From JADKIH01 sp031417395 (GTDB lineage Bacteria; Bacteroidota; Bacteroidia; AKYH767-A; 2013-40CM-41-45): a stretch of DNA of 64,000 nt. The notes beneath the pieces were generated by a model. It saw nothing but the letters and a program-made list of their open reading frames with translations. It was not told the origin of the DNA and did not search any database. The stretch's first letter is position 1, and each line of letters begins with the position of its first letter. Positions 35,001-42,695 of the stretch are shown piece by piece. Position numbers and translations under genes: made by a program. Location of the stretch: assembly GCA_031417395.1 (NCBI GenBank), contig JANOVM010000063.1:1-64000 (forward strand), written 5' to 3'.

Positions 35001-36320
35001 ACAAATGGAACGCTTCTCCCCGGTTTCTTTCCCAAACCAAATAGTATAGGAGATTTCCTGGGTAACGACAATAATTTTCCGGGTAGTCCTGCCGCACCGG
35101 GATATGGTTTTGTATTCGGTAGTCAGAGAGATATTCGACCGGATGCCGTAAAATATAAGTGGCTTACCAAAGACACAACGCTGAATTCATATTTTACCCG
35201 AACCTATCTTCAAAATCTAACCGTTCGTGTTACAATTGAACCTTTAAAAAGTTTAAAGATAGAATTGAATGGTAGCAGAAATTACACACTCAATCATAAC
35301 GAATACTACAAATATCAAAATTCAGATGGAACCTTTAGAAGTTCGAGTGTAACGGAATCCGGTAACTTTTCAATATCGTATCTGACCTGGAATACACACT
35401 TCGTAAAAGACGCTGACGATTATTCGAATAAAAACTTTGATCAATTTGTAAAAAATCGTCAGACATTTTCAGGAATACTTGACGCTGAAAATCCAAATGT
35501 GCCAAGACAACCTAATACCAATGGCTACGGACTTACACAAAAAGAAGTATTAACCTATGCCTTTCTTTCAGCATATTCAGGCAGGACACCTTCAAGATCT
35601 ATATTAAAACTATTCCCAACTATTCCTATGCCAAACTGGAGAGTTACGTACGATGGACTTTCCAAGCTTAAATTGTTCTCTTCTTTCCTTCAGTCGCTTA
35701 CTATTTCACACGGTTATCGTTCCATATACAGTATCAATTCATTCACACAGAATTTATTTTACACAAGGGATGAAAATAACAAAATGCCCAATAACACGGA
35801 TACAATTGGCAACTTCATTCCACAATACGATTTGCAGCAAATTACCATATCAGAACAACTTGCTCCACTTATTGGAATCGATATGACCTGGAAAAACAGT
35901 CTGCAGACACGCTTTGAAATAAAACGTGACCGGACAATTTCTCTTGCGTATTCCAACAGTCAGGTAACAGAGGTCCGCGGCATAGAATATACCATTGGCC
36001 TTGGCTATAAATTCAAAAAAGTAACCTTACCATTCCGTACCGGGGGCAAGAAAAAACTCAGCAACGATCTGACAGTAAAAGCAGATGTTAACCTGCGGGA
36101 CAATACTACAATTCTTCGAAAAGTTGTTGAAGGAACCAATCAGCCAAGCGGCGGAACCAAAACCCTTGCTTTTAAGATTTCGGCCGATTATCCAATCAAC
36201 GATCGCTTTAACGTTCAGGCTTTTTACAATTATTCTGCTAACGAACCATTTGTATCAACCAGCTATCCGAATTCGAATACGAATGCGGGGATTAGTATAC
36301 GGTTTACGCTGGCGCAGTAG
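29094..36320 (+). CDS. sprA: SprA, type IX secretion outer-membrane translocon
   Basis: A 2408-residue protein, matching the giant SprA/Sov family length (about 2400). SprA forms the very large outer-membrane barrel through which T9SS cargo passes. The start is a TTG at 29094: the signal peptide (K-K-F-F-L-G-L-G-F-V-L-P-V-L-A) begins at residue 5 and the next in-frame Met lies far past it. Recurrent features are E-F-V-E-H-E-F-N near residue 110, long stretches of beta-hairpins, acidic linkers and a C-terminal strand ending S-I-R-F-T-L-A-Q. Several sorted substrates are encoded in this window (22953, 25230, 38090). ruvA is 107 bp upstream and gcvH follows; this order is common in Bacteroidetes. 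Confidence 0.97.
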   Translation: MKSIKKFFLGLGFVLPVLASVWGTGKPSGPLPSEAESAFLSDSDTTSLKYPFGDRYGDSYSAPSGKSPMYLNDPANIKTDVKYDPDNNRYNINENMGNLFYRNPSYLTFEEFVEHEFNHSTRDYWRQRAGEDDKLNKKAFAPKITINSVVFDRIFGGNTIDIRPQGSAELSFGINISNSENPNIPVTQRRVTTFDFKEKIQMNVIANIGDKMKLSTNYNTEATFDFENKMKIEYSGYEDDIIKKIEAGNITMPLNSQLIQGSQSLFGIKAQLQFGKLNVTQVLSQQKGKPETINVQGGAQSTTFDIKSDQYEENKHFFISQYFADTYDQNLRDLNRVASSVNITRLEVWVTSRSYISSQNNQNRNIFAFSDLGEYRPDPSQTLVPQFPTGIVEPSDSSNELFTILNGAVAGGYSALRRISNSTLIENANTAGGYNYTRTKNYETVENARLLQPSEYTYNSRLGYISLNSKLRSNDVLAVAFEYTFNGRAHRVGELTSSSGVSGDSALFVKLIHSTNFSPRFYTWDLMMKNIYSLGGYSISAEKFRLDVLYQDDKIGGNINYIPNGCDQVKGIPLLSLLNLDDLNTQLNPQPDGLFDFVSGITVNPQAGRIIFPVREPFGSYLQSKFCNDAQTADLYTYNALYDSTKTAAQQQPEKNKFSLRGSFQSSSGSEIPLNAVNVPQGSVKVTAGGVTLKENVDYTVDYTLGRVKIINDGLLKSNTPITINLESNSLFALQTKSLIGTRLEYTFNKDLQVGGTFLHMYEKPLTQKVNIGDEPISNTVWGLDGNYRRESRFITKLLDKLPFYSTKETSTLTFSGEVAQLIPGHSSAVGKTGISYVDDFEGAITPLDLKNPASWYLSSIPEGQTEVTMFPESQADSINSGLNRGKIAWYYVDGVFQRDQGNQPNNVTDETRSNNFIREVLQTEIFPNVKLQTPQFITCMNVAFYPNERGPYNYDVMPGTYSKGINSNGGLLSPESRWGGIMRKIETNDFEANNIEFIQFWLMDPFTTNTLNDSTGGDLYFNIGTLSEDILKDQHKSFENGLPSPKNNYTVNNTPWGVYPNVQSIVNAFDNDNDSRIAQDVGLDGLNDANENSYFQSTFIGAILSGFGSTSQAFISANTDPSSDDFLYFLDQSYDNPAIPILDRYKRWNGQEGNSIGSGGSNLTIYSATPDAEDINRDNNMNIGENYFQYKIVLKPGNLVVGQNYITDEIEAPVRLANNNNTLVKWYQFKIPIKFPQRTIGDPEFTNIEFIRMFMKNFQTPVICKFAKLEFLRGEWRRYQFSLLQDGEYSPTPEVPGETTLDIAAVSIEENGNRSPIPYVLPPGIEKEQSPSTQTLTTLNEQSLTLKVCELQDGDARAAYRNTQFDFRSYKKLKMFIHAESLSGQPTISDGDLHAFIRLGSDFNDNYYEYDIPLTITVPPTTVPSEIWPESNNMEITLDDLIDVKLARNGEMQLNPNVTLLTPFKKIIGGRTITVKGTPNLSNVRSIMLGIRNPKDGSGSGAKLCGEVWFNELRLSDFNENGGIASTARITSKLADLGTMSLVGNQSSAGWGSIEKKVSERSKENKLSYDFSTSIELGKFLPEKSGIKIPMYFGYSEAAINPQYNPLDPDVLLDRALDAAPTKEVKDNISRSVKDYTQRKSLNFTNVRKAKTGGNSKSHIYDVENLNFTYAYTENYQRNYNIERAFAKTYQGIVGYNYNSGSKPIAPFEKNKSKVLNSKWLKLIKDINFNPIPSALNFRASLDRTYSETFLRNNTGLSFNLSPTFEKTYFMRRNYGLNWDLVKALKIDYNADAYAIIDEPPGRIDTKEERDSITRNLKNLGRLDHFHQTSRATYAVPFTKFPLTDWITGSVSYTGDFDWKSSPLYLDTINSRITDENPWGNTIQNSQTMQYNASITFATLYNKIPFLKKINAGQPQKSKPKPKVKLPSDSLKTKPDTLTPKPSILEPIFRGMAKTLMMVKTASVNYSETNGTLLPGFFPKPNSIGDFLGNDNNFPGSPAAPGYGFVFGSQRDIRPDAVKYKWLTKDTTLNSYFTRTYLQNLTVRVTIEPLKSLKIELNGSRNYTLNHNEYYKYQNSDGTFRSSSVTESGNFSISYLTWNTHFVKDADDYSNKNFDQFVKNRQTFSGILDAENPNVPRQPNTNGYGLTQKEVLTYAFLSAYSGRTPSRSILKLFPTIPMPNWRVTYDGLSKLKLFSSFLQSLTISHGYRSIYSINSFTQNLFYTRDENNKMPNNTDTIGNFIPQYDLQQITISEQLAPLIGIDMTWKNSLQTRFEIKRDRTISLAYSNSQVTEVRGIEYTIGLGYKFKKVTLPFRTGGKKKLSNDLTVKADVNLRDNTTILRKVVEGTNQPSGGTKTLAFKISADYPINDRFNVQAFYNYSANEPFVSTSYPNSNTNAGISIRFTLAQ

Positions 36321-36340
36321 GTAATTTGAGAATTTGGAAA

Positions 36341-36420
36341 TTTGAGAATTTGAGAATTAAGATGGCGGAATAATTTTAAAATTTATAACACCTCCATTTT
36401 CAAATTCTCAAATTCTCAAA
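36341..36420. repeat. Inverted AATTTGAGAATTTGAGAA repeat
   Basis: TTTGAGAATTTGAGAATT at 36341-36358 is the exact reverse complement of 36403-36420, an 18-bp inverted repeat made of short tandem words. Further copies flank it (36323-36340 and 36421-36430), and a related tandem lies at 51803-51836. It occupies the sprA-gcvH spacer and could fold into a strong hairpin. No coding signal. Confidence 0.7.
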
Positions 36421-36456
36421 TTCTCAAATTATTTTCCTTATTTTGCAAAAAAAACC

Positions 36457-36843
36457 ATGAACTTTCCAGCCAATCTAAAATACACCAAAGAACACGAGTG
36501 GGTCCGTGTTGAAGGTAATACAGCGATTATAGGTATAACAGATTTTGCCCAGAGTAAACTGGGAGATATTGTTTACGTTGAAATTGAAACCGAAGGTGAA
36601 ACGCTCGAAAAAGATTCCATTTTTGGTACTGTTGAAGCGGTAAAAACGGTGTCGGATCTATTCATGCCCGTTTCAGGAAAGGTTACTGCTGTCAATGACG
36701 GTTTGGTAAGTGCTCCTGAATCTGTAAATACCGACCCTTATGAAAAGGGGTGGATGATACGCGTAGAAATGACTAATCCATCAGATGTAGGCAGCCTTCT
36801 TTCAGCCGTTGAATACGAGCAGTTAGTGGGCGCTGATGCCTGA
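36457..36843 (+). CDS. gcvH: Glycine cleavage system H protein
   Basis: A 128-residue lipoyl carrier that shuttles the aminomethyl group between the P, T and L proteins. The lipoyl-lysine is in V-E-A-V-K-T-V-S-D (K63) and the family starts K-Y-T-K-E-H-E-W-V are at residues 8-16. Length is normal. A TTATTTTG close to the -7 consensus lies 11 nt upstream. Its stop overlaps the VanZ-like gene start by 8 nt. Confidence 0.96.
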   Translation: MNFPANLKYTKEHEWVRVEGNTAIIGITDFAQSKLGDIVYVEIETEGETLEKDSIFGTVEAVKTVSDLFMPVSGKVTAVNDGLVSAPESVNTDPYEKGWMIRVEMTNPSDVGSLLSAVEYEQLVGADA

Positions 36844-37261
36844 AAACAATACTATGTTTTGGCGGAAATTCCGGCCCGCATTAATTTGGGCTCTGTTTGT
36901 TTTAATTCTTTGCGGGCTTCCAGGAAAAGATTTTCCTGAGCTTAGCTTTTTACAGTGGCTAAAACCGGATAAAATAGCTCATCTTATTCTTTTTGGTGTT
37001 CAATGTTTTTTGCTGTTAAAGGCTTTCAAAAAAATGAAGCAGACTTCTGTTTATTATAAAAATGCCGTCCTATTTTCTTTAACTTTAAGTATTACTTACG
37101 GAGTCCTCGTTGAGATTTTGCAAACCTATGTTTTTATTCAACGCGACGGTGATGTAAGGGATGCTATTGCAAATGCTATTGGCGCTTTTCTAGGTGTTTG
37201 GCTCTATAACCGTATGAATAGAAGAAAATTACTAGTACTTGAAAAATCTCAATTGAATTAA
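36836..37261 (+). CDS. VanZ-like family membrane protein
   Basis: A 141-residue protein with four predicted transmembrane segments (about 12-26, 46-63, 75-95, 110-128). It carries the VanZ-like pattern L-P-G-K, D-K-I-A-H-L-I-L-F-G and G-x-L-V-E-I-L-Q-T-Y-V-x-x-R-D-G-D-V-R-D-A-I-A-N-A-I-G. The last acidic stretch is diagnostic. VanZ-like proteins affect antibiotic/envelope tolerance in some species, but the general role is unclear. Overlaps gcvH by 8 nt; ubiX follows 23 nt later. Confidence 0.88.
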   Translation: MPENNTMFWRKFRPALIWALFVLILCGLPGKDFPELSFLQWLKPDKIAHLILFGVQCFLLLKAFKKMKQTSVYYKNAVLFSLTLSITYGVLVEILQTYVFIQRDGDVRDAIANAIGAFLGVWLYNRMNRRKLLVLEKSQLN

Positions 37262-37284
37262 TTAGAATTTACCGTTTCCTTCCG

Positions 37285-37851
37285 ATGAATAAAAAAAATA
37301 AAATTGTTATTGCAGTAACAGGAGCCAGCGGATCCATTTATGCGAAAGTATTGTTTGACAAATTAATTGCCCTAAAAGATCAAATCGAAAATGTAGGTCT
37401 TGTTTTTTCAAACAATGCAAAACAAGTCTGGAAATACGAACTGGGAGATGAGTCATACGAAAAGCTGCCTTTTAAAATATATTCCAAAGAAGATTTTACG
37501 GCACCGTTTGCCAGTGGCTCTGCAGCTTACAACATTATGATTGTTTGTCCATGCAGCATGGGAACACTGGCGCGCATTGCAGGCGGCATTTCCAACGACC
37601 TGACGACACGCGCTGCCGATGTTATTCTCAAAGAAAGAAGAAAACTAATCCTTGTTATTCGTGAAACTCCTTACAGTCTCATTCATATCAACAATATGAA
37701 AACTATTACAGAAGCCGGAGGGATTATTTGTCCGGCTACACCGTCGTTTTACTCAAAGCCGGAGACATTTGATGCAATGGCAGCAACGGTGATAGACAGG
37801 GTAATTGATTTGGCAGGGTTGGAGCAGAAAAGTTATCGATGGAATGGATAA
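37285..37851 (+). CDS. ubiX: Flavin prenyltransferase
   Basis: A 188-residue UbiX/Pad1-type enzyme that makes prenylated FMN for UbiD decarboxylases. It has V-T-G-A-S-G-S-I-Y-A near residues 11-20, the C-P-C-S-M-G-T-L-A-R-I-A-G-G-I near 92-106, R-E-T-P-Y-S near 131-136 and C-P-A-T-P-S-F-Y near 151-158. No UbiD-type gene lies in this window, so its partner must be elsewhere. Confidence 0.93.
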   Translation: MNKKNKIVIAVTGASGSIYAKVLFDKLIALKDQIENVGLVFSNNAKQVWKYELGDESYEKLPFKIYSKEDFTAPFASGSAAYNIMIVCPCSMGTLARIAGGISNDLTTRAADVILKERRKLILVIRETPYSLIHINNMKTITEAGGIICPATPSFYSKPETFDAMAATVIDRVIDLAGLEQKSYRWNG

Positions 37852-38089
37852 TACTAATTGTCGAAATTAAATAAATAGATTCTACGAATATTCATTTACA
37901 TTAAACTATTAATTTTTTCTATCAGATTGCCCTTTTCATTAAGATAAATTTGGAAATTAGATTAAAAAGGCTTATTTTTATTACAATTTGGTTAAATATT
38001 ATATTTACTTATATTAATCATTAATTGATATAAATAATTTATTTAAATCGATTATTAAAAGGATTTCAATAAAATCAATGTAAATAAAA
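37852..38089. other. AT-rich intergenic region before the repeat protein
   Basis: A 238-bp spacer of very high A+T content between ubiX and the repeat-protein gene. I saw no open frame and no clear promoter; it probably holds the promoter and leader of the following gene. Confidence 0.5.
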
Positions 38090-41000
38090 ATGAAACGAAT
38101 AATTTTATTATTATTTTTTATCAAGCAGCTAATTTCATTTTCTTGTTCAGCTCTGACGCTTCAATTAACTCCTAGTAAAGATAATTCAATTTATTCTGAT
38201 TCGACTTTAAATTCAAACGGTATAGGTGAATTGTTTTGCGGACAAACATGCTCGGGAAATAATAGAAGGGCATTAGTACAATTCGACTTAACAAGTCTTT
38301 CCTGCGCTGCTACTGTTACAAGCGTTACCTTGACATTTGACGTTGACTTTACTTCGCCCACTGCAACTGCAACCAATTATACGTTAAGTCCTGTATTAAC
38401 GGAATGGGGTGAAGGAACATCTTTCGGAACAGGAACGGGAGCACCGGCTATCTTTCCTGATGCAACCTGGATTGATGCGAAAACAGGAACCAACCCATGG
38501 ACTACACCGGGAGGTGATTTTGGTTCTGTCTCAGCGACAACAACATTTACAGCAGGTACAGGGCTTCAAACTTTTGCCTCAACATCGTCTTTAGTTACAG
38601 AAGTTCAGGGCTGGATAAACAACCCCGGCTCAAATAATGGGTGGATTCTTATTGGCAATGAAACTTTAAATTGTTCGTCACGCCGAATCGGCAGCAGGGA
38701 TTATGGCAATGCTCCGGTTTTAGAAATTACTTATACATTGCCTAACGCCAATTTTACTTATAGTTCTTCTTCGTATTGTATAACAAGTTCCGATCCTACA
38801 CCTACAATTTCAGGAATACCGGGAGGAACATTTACAAGTTCTCCTGCAGGTCTCAGTATAAATGCCAATACCGGTAAAATAGATGTTAGTGCTTCTACTC
38901 CCGGACCTTATTTAGTGACGTATACAACTCCCGGGCTTTGTCCTAATTCATCCTTCAAATCAGTAAACATTAATGCTCTGAGTAATGCCTCTTTTAATTA
39001 TAGCGCTTCTTCCTATTGTGTAAATGCTATTGACCCCGCTCCTACTATTACAGGATTGACAGGAGGGACATTCACAAGCACTCCTTCCGGATTAAGCATT
39101 AATAGCACTTCAGGAATTATTGATGTGAGTTTATCAAATCCTGCCACCTATACAGTTACGTATTCTGTAACCGGAAGTTGTCCGAATTCATCGACACGCT
39201 CTGTTACAATAAGAGCATTGAGTAATGCTAATTTCTCTTATAGTGCTCCTGCTTATTGCGCAGGCGTGGCAAATCCCACACCAACAATTACAGGATTGGC
39301 GGGAGGTACTTTTTCGTGGTCACCAACCGGTTTAGTAATTAATACTAGCACAGGGACTATTAATTTGACTACATCTAATTCGGGAATATACACTGTTACT
39401 TATTCTGTAACCGGAAATTGTCCGAATTCATCTACGCGTTCTGTTACTATAAATGCCTTGAGCAATGCAAACTTTTCGTACAATGCCACCGATTATTGTG
39501 TAAGTTCTGCAGATCCTTTACCAACAATCTCAGGACTTGCAGGAGGTACATTCACCAGTACTCCTACCGGCTTAGTAATTAATGCAGGTACAGGGATGAT
39601 TGATGTGAGCACATCAAATCCGGCAACATATACTGTTACATATTCCGTAACGGGAACCTGTCCGAATTCATCAACGCGATCCGTTACCATCAATGCATTG
39701 AGCGATGCAAATTTTTATTATAATTCATCAGCATATTGTGTAAATGCAGTAGACCCTTCACCAACAATTACAGGATTATCCGGAGGTACATTCTCGAGTA
39801 CACCGCCGGGATTAGTAATAAATGCTGCAACAGGAATCATTGATGTGAGTGCTTCAAACCCATCAACCTATACTGTTACCTACTCCGTAACCGGAACGTG
39901 CCCAAATTCATCGACACGTACTGTTTCTATAAACTCAATGGCTAATTCGAATTTCTCATACAGTCCGACGAGCTATTGTTTGAATGCATTAGATCCTTCA
40001 CCAACGATTACAGGACAGCCGGGAGGATCATTCTATAGTACTACTCTCGGCCTGGTGATTAATAGCAGTACAGGGATTATTGATGTTAGTGCATCCATTC
40101 CTGCCACCTATATTGTTACCTATGCAGTTACCGGAAGTTGTCCGACATCATCAACACAATCCATTACAATAAACCCAATGAGCAATGCGAATTTCTCTTA
40201 TAGCTCGGCCACGTATTGTTTATCGGCTCCGAATCCAACACCAACAATAACCGGAATAACGGGTGGAACTTTCTCAAGTACCCCTTCAGGGTTGGTATTA
40301 AATTCAAGTACAGGAGCTATTAATATAAGCGCATCAAATCAGGGAACATATTCGGTGACTTATGCTGTTTTAGGTACATGTCCGAACTCCTATAGTAATT
40401 CTGTAACTATTGCATCTGTCGGTAATGCGAATTTCAATTACAGTTCTTCTTCTTACTGCACAAATAGCGTAGATCCTACTCCAACAATTTCCGGAATTTC
40501 GGGAGGAATTTTTTCAGTTACTCCTTCAGGGTTAAACATTAATGCTGCAACAGGGGCAATAGATGTGAGCGCATCAAACCCCGGAACGTATACTGTCTCC
40601 TATGTTGTTTCAGGAATATGTCCAAGCTCATCTACTCAATCAGTAACAATAAATTCAACAGGCAGTGCTAATTTTAATTACAATTCTGCTTCTTATTGCC
40701 CCAATGCAATCGATCCTACACCTACCATCACCGGACTCTCAGGTGGTACTTTTTCTTCTACTCCTGCAGGATTAGTTTTAAATGCAAGTTCGGGTATTAT
40801 AGATTTAAGTGCATGCAATCCCGGAGCATACTCTGTAACCTATACAACATCGGGTATATGTCCGAATACAGCAAGTCAGGCCGTTACGATTACAGCTGCA
40901 GGGAATGCAAGTTTCAATTATAACTCAGCATCCTATTGCAGAAATGAAGCGAATCCCACTCCTGCAATTGGCGGACAAACCGGGGGAACTTTCTCCAGCA

Positions 41001-42085
41001 CTCCTACCGGCTTAAGTATAAATTCCGGTACGGGAACTATAAACCTCGCCCTATCAACTCTTGGAACCTATACAGTAACGTATACAACGCCCGGACCCTG
41101 TACAAACTCTTTATCACAATCGGTAACAGTAATAGCTACAGGAAATGCAGATTTCTATTACAACGATACTTCGTATTGTTCGAACAATCCCAATCCTGTT
41201 CCGACAATTACAGGACAAAGCGGCGGTACATTTGTAAGTAACCCTCCCGGATTGATAGTTGATTCTGTAACAGGAATAATCAATATAAGCATATCAAACC
41301 CGGGATCTTATACGGTAGTATATACTAAAAGCGGTGTTTGCTCCAGTGTTTCAAGTCGGCCAATTTCAATCAACACTTTAAGTAATGCCGATTTTTCTTA
41401 CCCTTCAACTTTTTATTGTAACAATAGTCCGGATGCAACTCCTTTAATTTTCGGTCAAACCGGCGGACACTTCTCACTTTCCCCTACGGGGATAAATGTC
41501 CACTCCGTTACGGGAATAATTTATTTCAATAATTCTATACCCGGAAACTATTATGTTACCTACACTACAACAGGAGCTTGTCCGGATTCAACCACTAAAC
41601 CGATTACCATTTTTGGAATAGATACTTCTATAACAAGTAATTTACAATCCTTAACAGCGAATGCCACCGGCTCTTCCTACCAATGGTTAAATTGCAATAC
41701 CATGCTTCCGATTTCAGGAGATACCAATAAAACTTTTACACCTACTTCAAATGGAAACTATGCAGTAATACTAAATCAAAACGGTTGTACAGACACTTCC
41801 AATTGTCATAATTTTATATTTGTAAATGTTGGAGAAAATGCTTTTGTGAAATCAATTAATGTTTATCCAAATCCGACGAAAGATAAAGTTGATGTTAAGT
41901 TAAATAGTGTTTATGAAGAATTAAATGTAAAGGTTTCTAACCTACAGGGAAAAATTATTGATTTATTCAGGATTGAATCTGCTTCAGAATTTCAATTCAA
42001 ATTTAATGCTCCATCAGGGATTTATTTTCTTGATATTATTACAAGTACGGGGAAGGAATTCGTTTATAAAATTGTAAAAGAATAA
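38090..42085 (+). CDS. Repeat-containing DNRLRE-domain surface protein with T9SS sorting domain
   Basis: A 1331-residue secreted protein. Residues 1-20 are a signal peptide. Residues about 24-215 match the DNRLRE domain (D-N-S-I-Y-S-D, R-R-A-L-V-Q-F-D-L, G-W-I-L-I-G-N-E-x-L, R-D-Y-G-N-A-P-V-L-E-I-T-Y), a beta-sandwich of carbohydrate-binding type. Residues 219-1178 are twelve repeats of exactly 80 residues, each opening N-A-N-F-x-Y-x-x-x-x-Y-C and containing a second conserved Cys in a T-x-x-C-P, likely a disulfide. After another short Ig-like unit, residues about 1250-1331 are a type A sorting domain (N-V-Y-P-N-P-T-K-D). It is a probable T9SS-exported adhesin or matrix protein. Ligand unknown. 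Confidence 0.9.
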   Translation: MKRIILLLFFIKQLISFSCSALTLQLTPSKDNSIYSDSTLNSNGIGELFCGQTCSGNNRRALVQFDLTSLSCAATVTSVTLTFDVDFTSPTATATNYTLSPVLTEWGEGTSFGTGTGAPAIFPDATWIDAKTGTNPWTTPGGDFGSVSATTTFTAGTGLQTFASTSSLVTEVQGWINNPGSNNGWILIGNETLNCSSRRIGSRDYGNAPVLEITYTLPNANFTYSSSSYCITSSDPTPTISGIPGGTFTSSPAGLSINANTGKIDVSASTPGPYLVTYTTPGLCPNSSFKSVNINALSNASFNYSASSYCVNAIDPAPTITGLTGGTFTSTPSGLSINSTSGIIDVSLSNPATYTVTYSVTGSCPNSSTRSVTIRALSNANFSYSAPAYCAGVANPTPTITGLAGGTFSWSPTGLVINTSTGTINLTTSNSGIYTVTYSVTGNCPNSSTRSVTINALSNANFSYNATDYCVSSADPLPTISGLAGGTFTSTPTGLVINAGTGMIDVSTSNPATYTVTYSVTGTCPNSSTRSVTINALSDANFYYNSSAYCVNAVDPSPTITGLSGGTFSSTPPGLVINAATGIIDVSASNPSTYTVTYSVTGTCPNSSTRTVSINSMANSNFSYSPTSYCLNALDPSPTITGQPGGSFYSTTLGLVINSSTGIIDVSASIPATYIVTYAVTGSCPTSSTQSITINPMSNANFSYSSATYCLSAPNPTPTITGITGGTFSSTPSGLVLNSSTGAINISASNQGTYSVTYAVLGTCPNSYSNSVTIASVGNANFNYSSSSYCTNSVDPTPTISGISGGIFSVTPSGLNINAATGAIDVSASNPGTYTVSYVVSGICPSSSTQSVTINSTGSANFNYNSASYCPNAIDPTPTITGLSGGTFSSTPAGLVLNASSGIIDLSACNPGAYSVTYTTSGICPNTASQAVTITAAGNASFNYNSASYCRNEANPTPAIGGQTGGTFSSTPTGLSINSGTGTINLALSTLGTYTVTYTTPGPCTNSLSQSVTVIATGNADFYYNDTSYCSNNPNPVPTITGQSGGTFVSNPPGLIVDSVTGIINISISNPGSYTVVYTKSGVCSSVSSRPISINTLSNADFSYPSTFYCNNSPDATPLIFGQTGGHFSLSPTGINVHSVTGIIYFNNSIPGNYYVTYTTTGACPDSTTKPITIFGIDTSITSNLQSLTANATGSSYQWLNCNTMLPISGDTNKTFTPTSNGNYAVILNQNGCTDTSNCHNFIFVNVGENAFVKSINVYPNPTKDKVDVKLNSVYEELNVKVSNLQGKIIDLFRIESASEFQFKFNAPSGIYFLDIITSTGKEFVYKIVKE
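38744..41623. repeat. Twelve tandem 240-bp coding repeats
   Basis: Repeat units start at 38744, 38984, 39224 and so on every 240 bp to 41384, with no insertion or deletion across 2880 bp. Units 2-5 (for example C-P-N-S-S-T-R-S-V-T-I) are more alike than the outer ones, and units 10-12 are the most diverged. The pattern suggests expansion by recent duplication or conversion in the first half. Confidence 0.95.
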
Positions 42086-42695
42086 TAAGGTTGATGTAGT
42101 TGCTCTCCCTAATTTCTGATAAGGTTTTCTTTTTATAATATAAATCAATAAAAACAGGTTACAAATAATACTGATAACTAATCCCAGCACAGCAAGCAAC
42201 CTCATTACTTTAGTAGAAAAACGATTCCTTCCTACCACAACCTTATTACCTAATTTAAAGTCACTGAGTAATTTTTTCGAATTGCCTTCTGATAAAAATT
42301 AATTAAATAAAAAAATGAGGTAATAAGGTTTTGTTTTGGTTGTGTGCTTTCTACTAAGGTAATGAGGTTTTGCTCTTAATGAAATTGATTAAAACGTTAG
42401 AAAAAGGAATTTGTCTGAATTATTGCTGTCGATTATTAATTTATTCTTTGACTCCAACTGTTAATGATTCTTAATCCTGCACAACGAGATTTATTATGTA
42501 AGATTATAGGCGTTTTTGCCTCATTAGAACACCCGAAAAGCCATGTTAACATTGGCTGCCAGGAGGCATTTAAAAATTGACGAAATTTAATCAGCTTGAT
42601 TTATAGGCGATTAAAATTTATCAACTGGTCAAATATTATAGTGCTTGACAAAACAATGAAATGGCAGTATATTAGAGTATCTAAATTTGATATTC
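42086..42695. other. Non-coding region with nested inverted repeats
   Basis: A 610-bp stretch with no convincing gene. Two nested inverted repeats occupy its first half (see 42198-42369), and the word TAATRAGGTT recurs several times. The second half is plain AT-rich sequence leading to a small gene at 42696. A hydrophobic minus-strand frame at 42014-42238 overlaps the end of the repeat protein and was not accepted. Confidence 0.7.
42198..42369. repeat. Nested inverted repeat (22-bp outer, 13-bp inner arms)
   Basis: Outer arms 42198-42219 and 42348-42369 are complementary over 22 bp with one mismatch. Inner arms 42239-42251 and 42318-42330 are complementary over 13 bp exactly. All arms share the core AGGTAATRAGGTT, and TAATAAGGTT occurs again at 42084-42093. 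The fold would be a long interrupted hairpin of about 170 nt. It may be a small non-autonomous element or a strong transcription end. Confidence 0.7.

Noticed and set aside
38744..41623. Regular 240-bp repeats resembling an array
   Set aside because: Not CRISPR: the repeats are coding, contiguous, share one reading frame and have no unique spacers.
42014..42238. A 74-residue hydrophobic minus-strand frame after the repeat protein
   Set aside because: It overlaps the 3' end of a well-supported T9SS sorting domain on the other strand and runs through the nested inverted repeats. The hydrophobic stretch alone is weak evidence for a gene.
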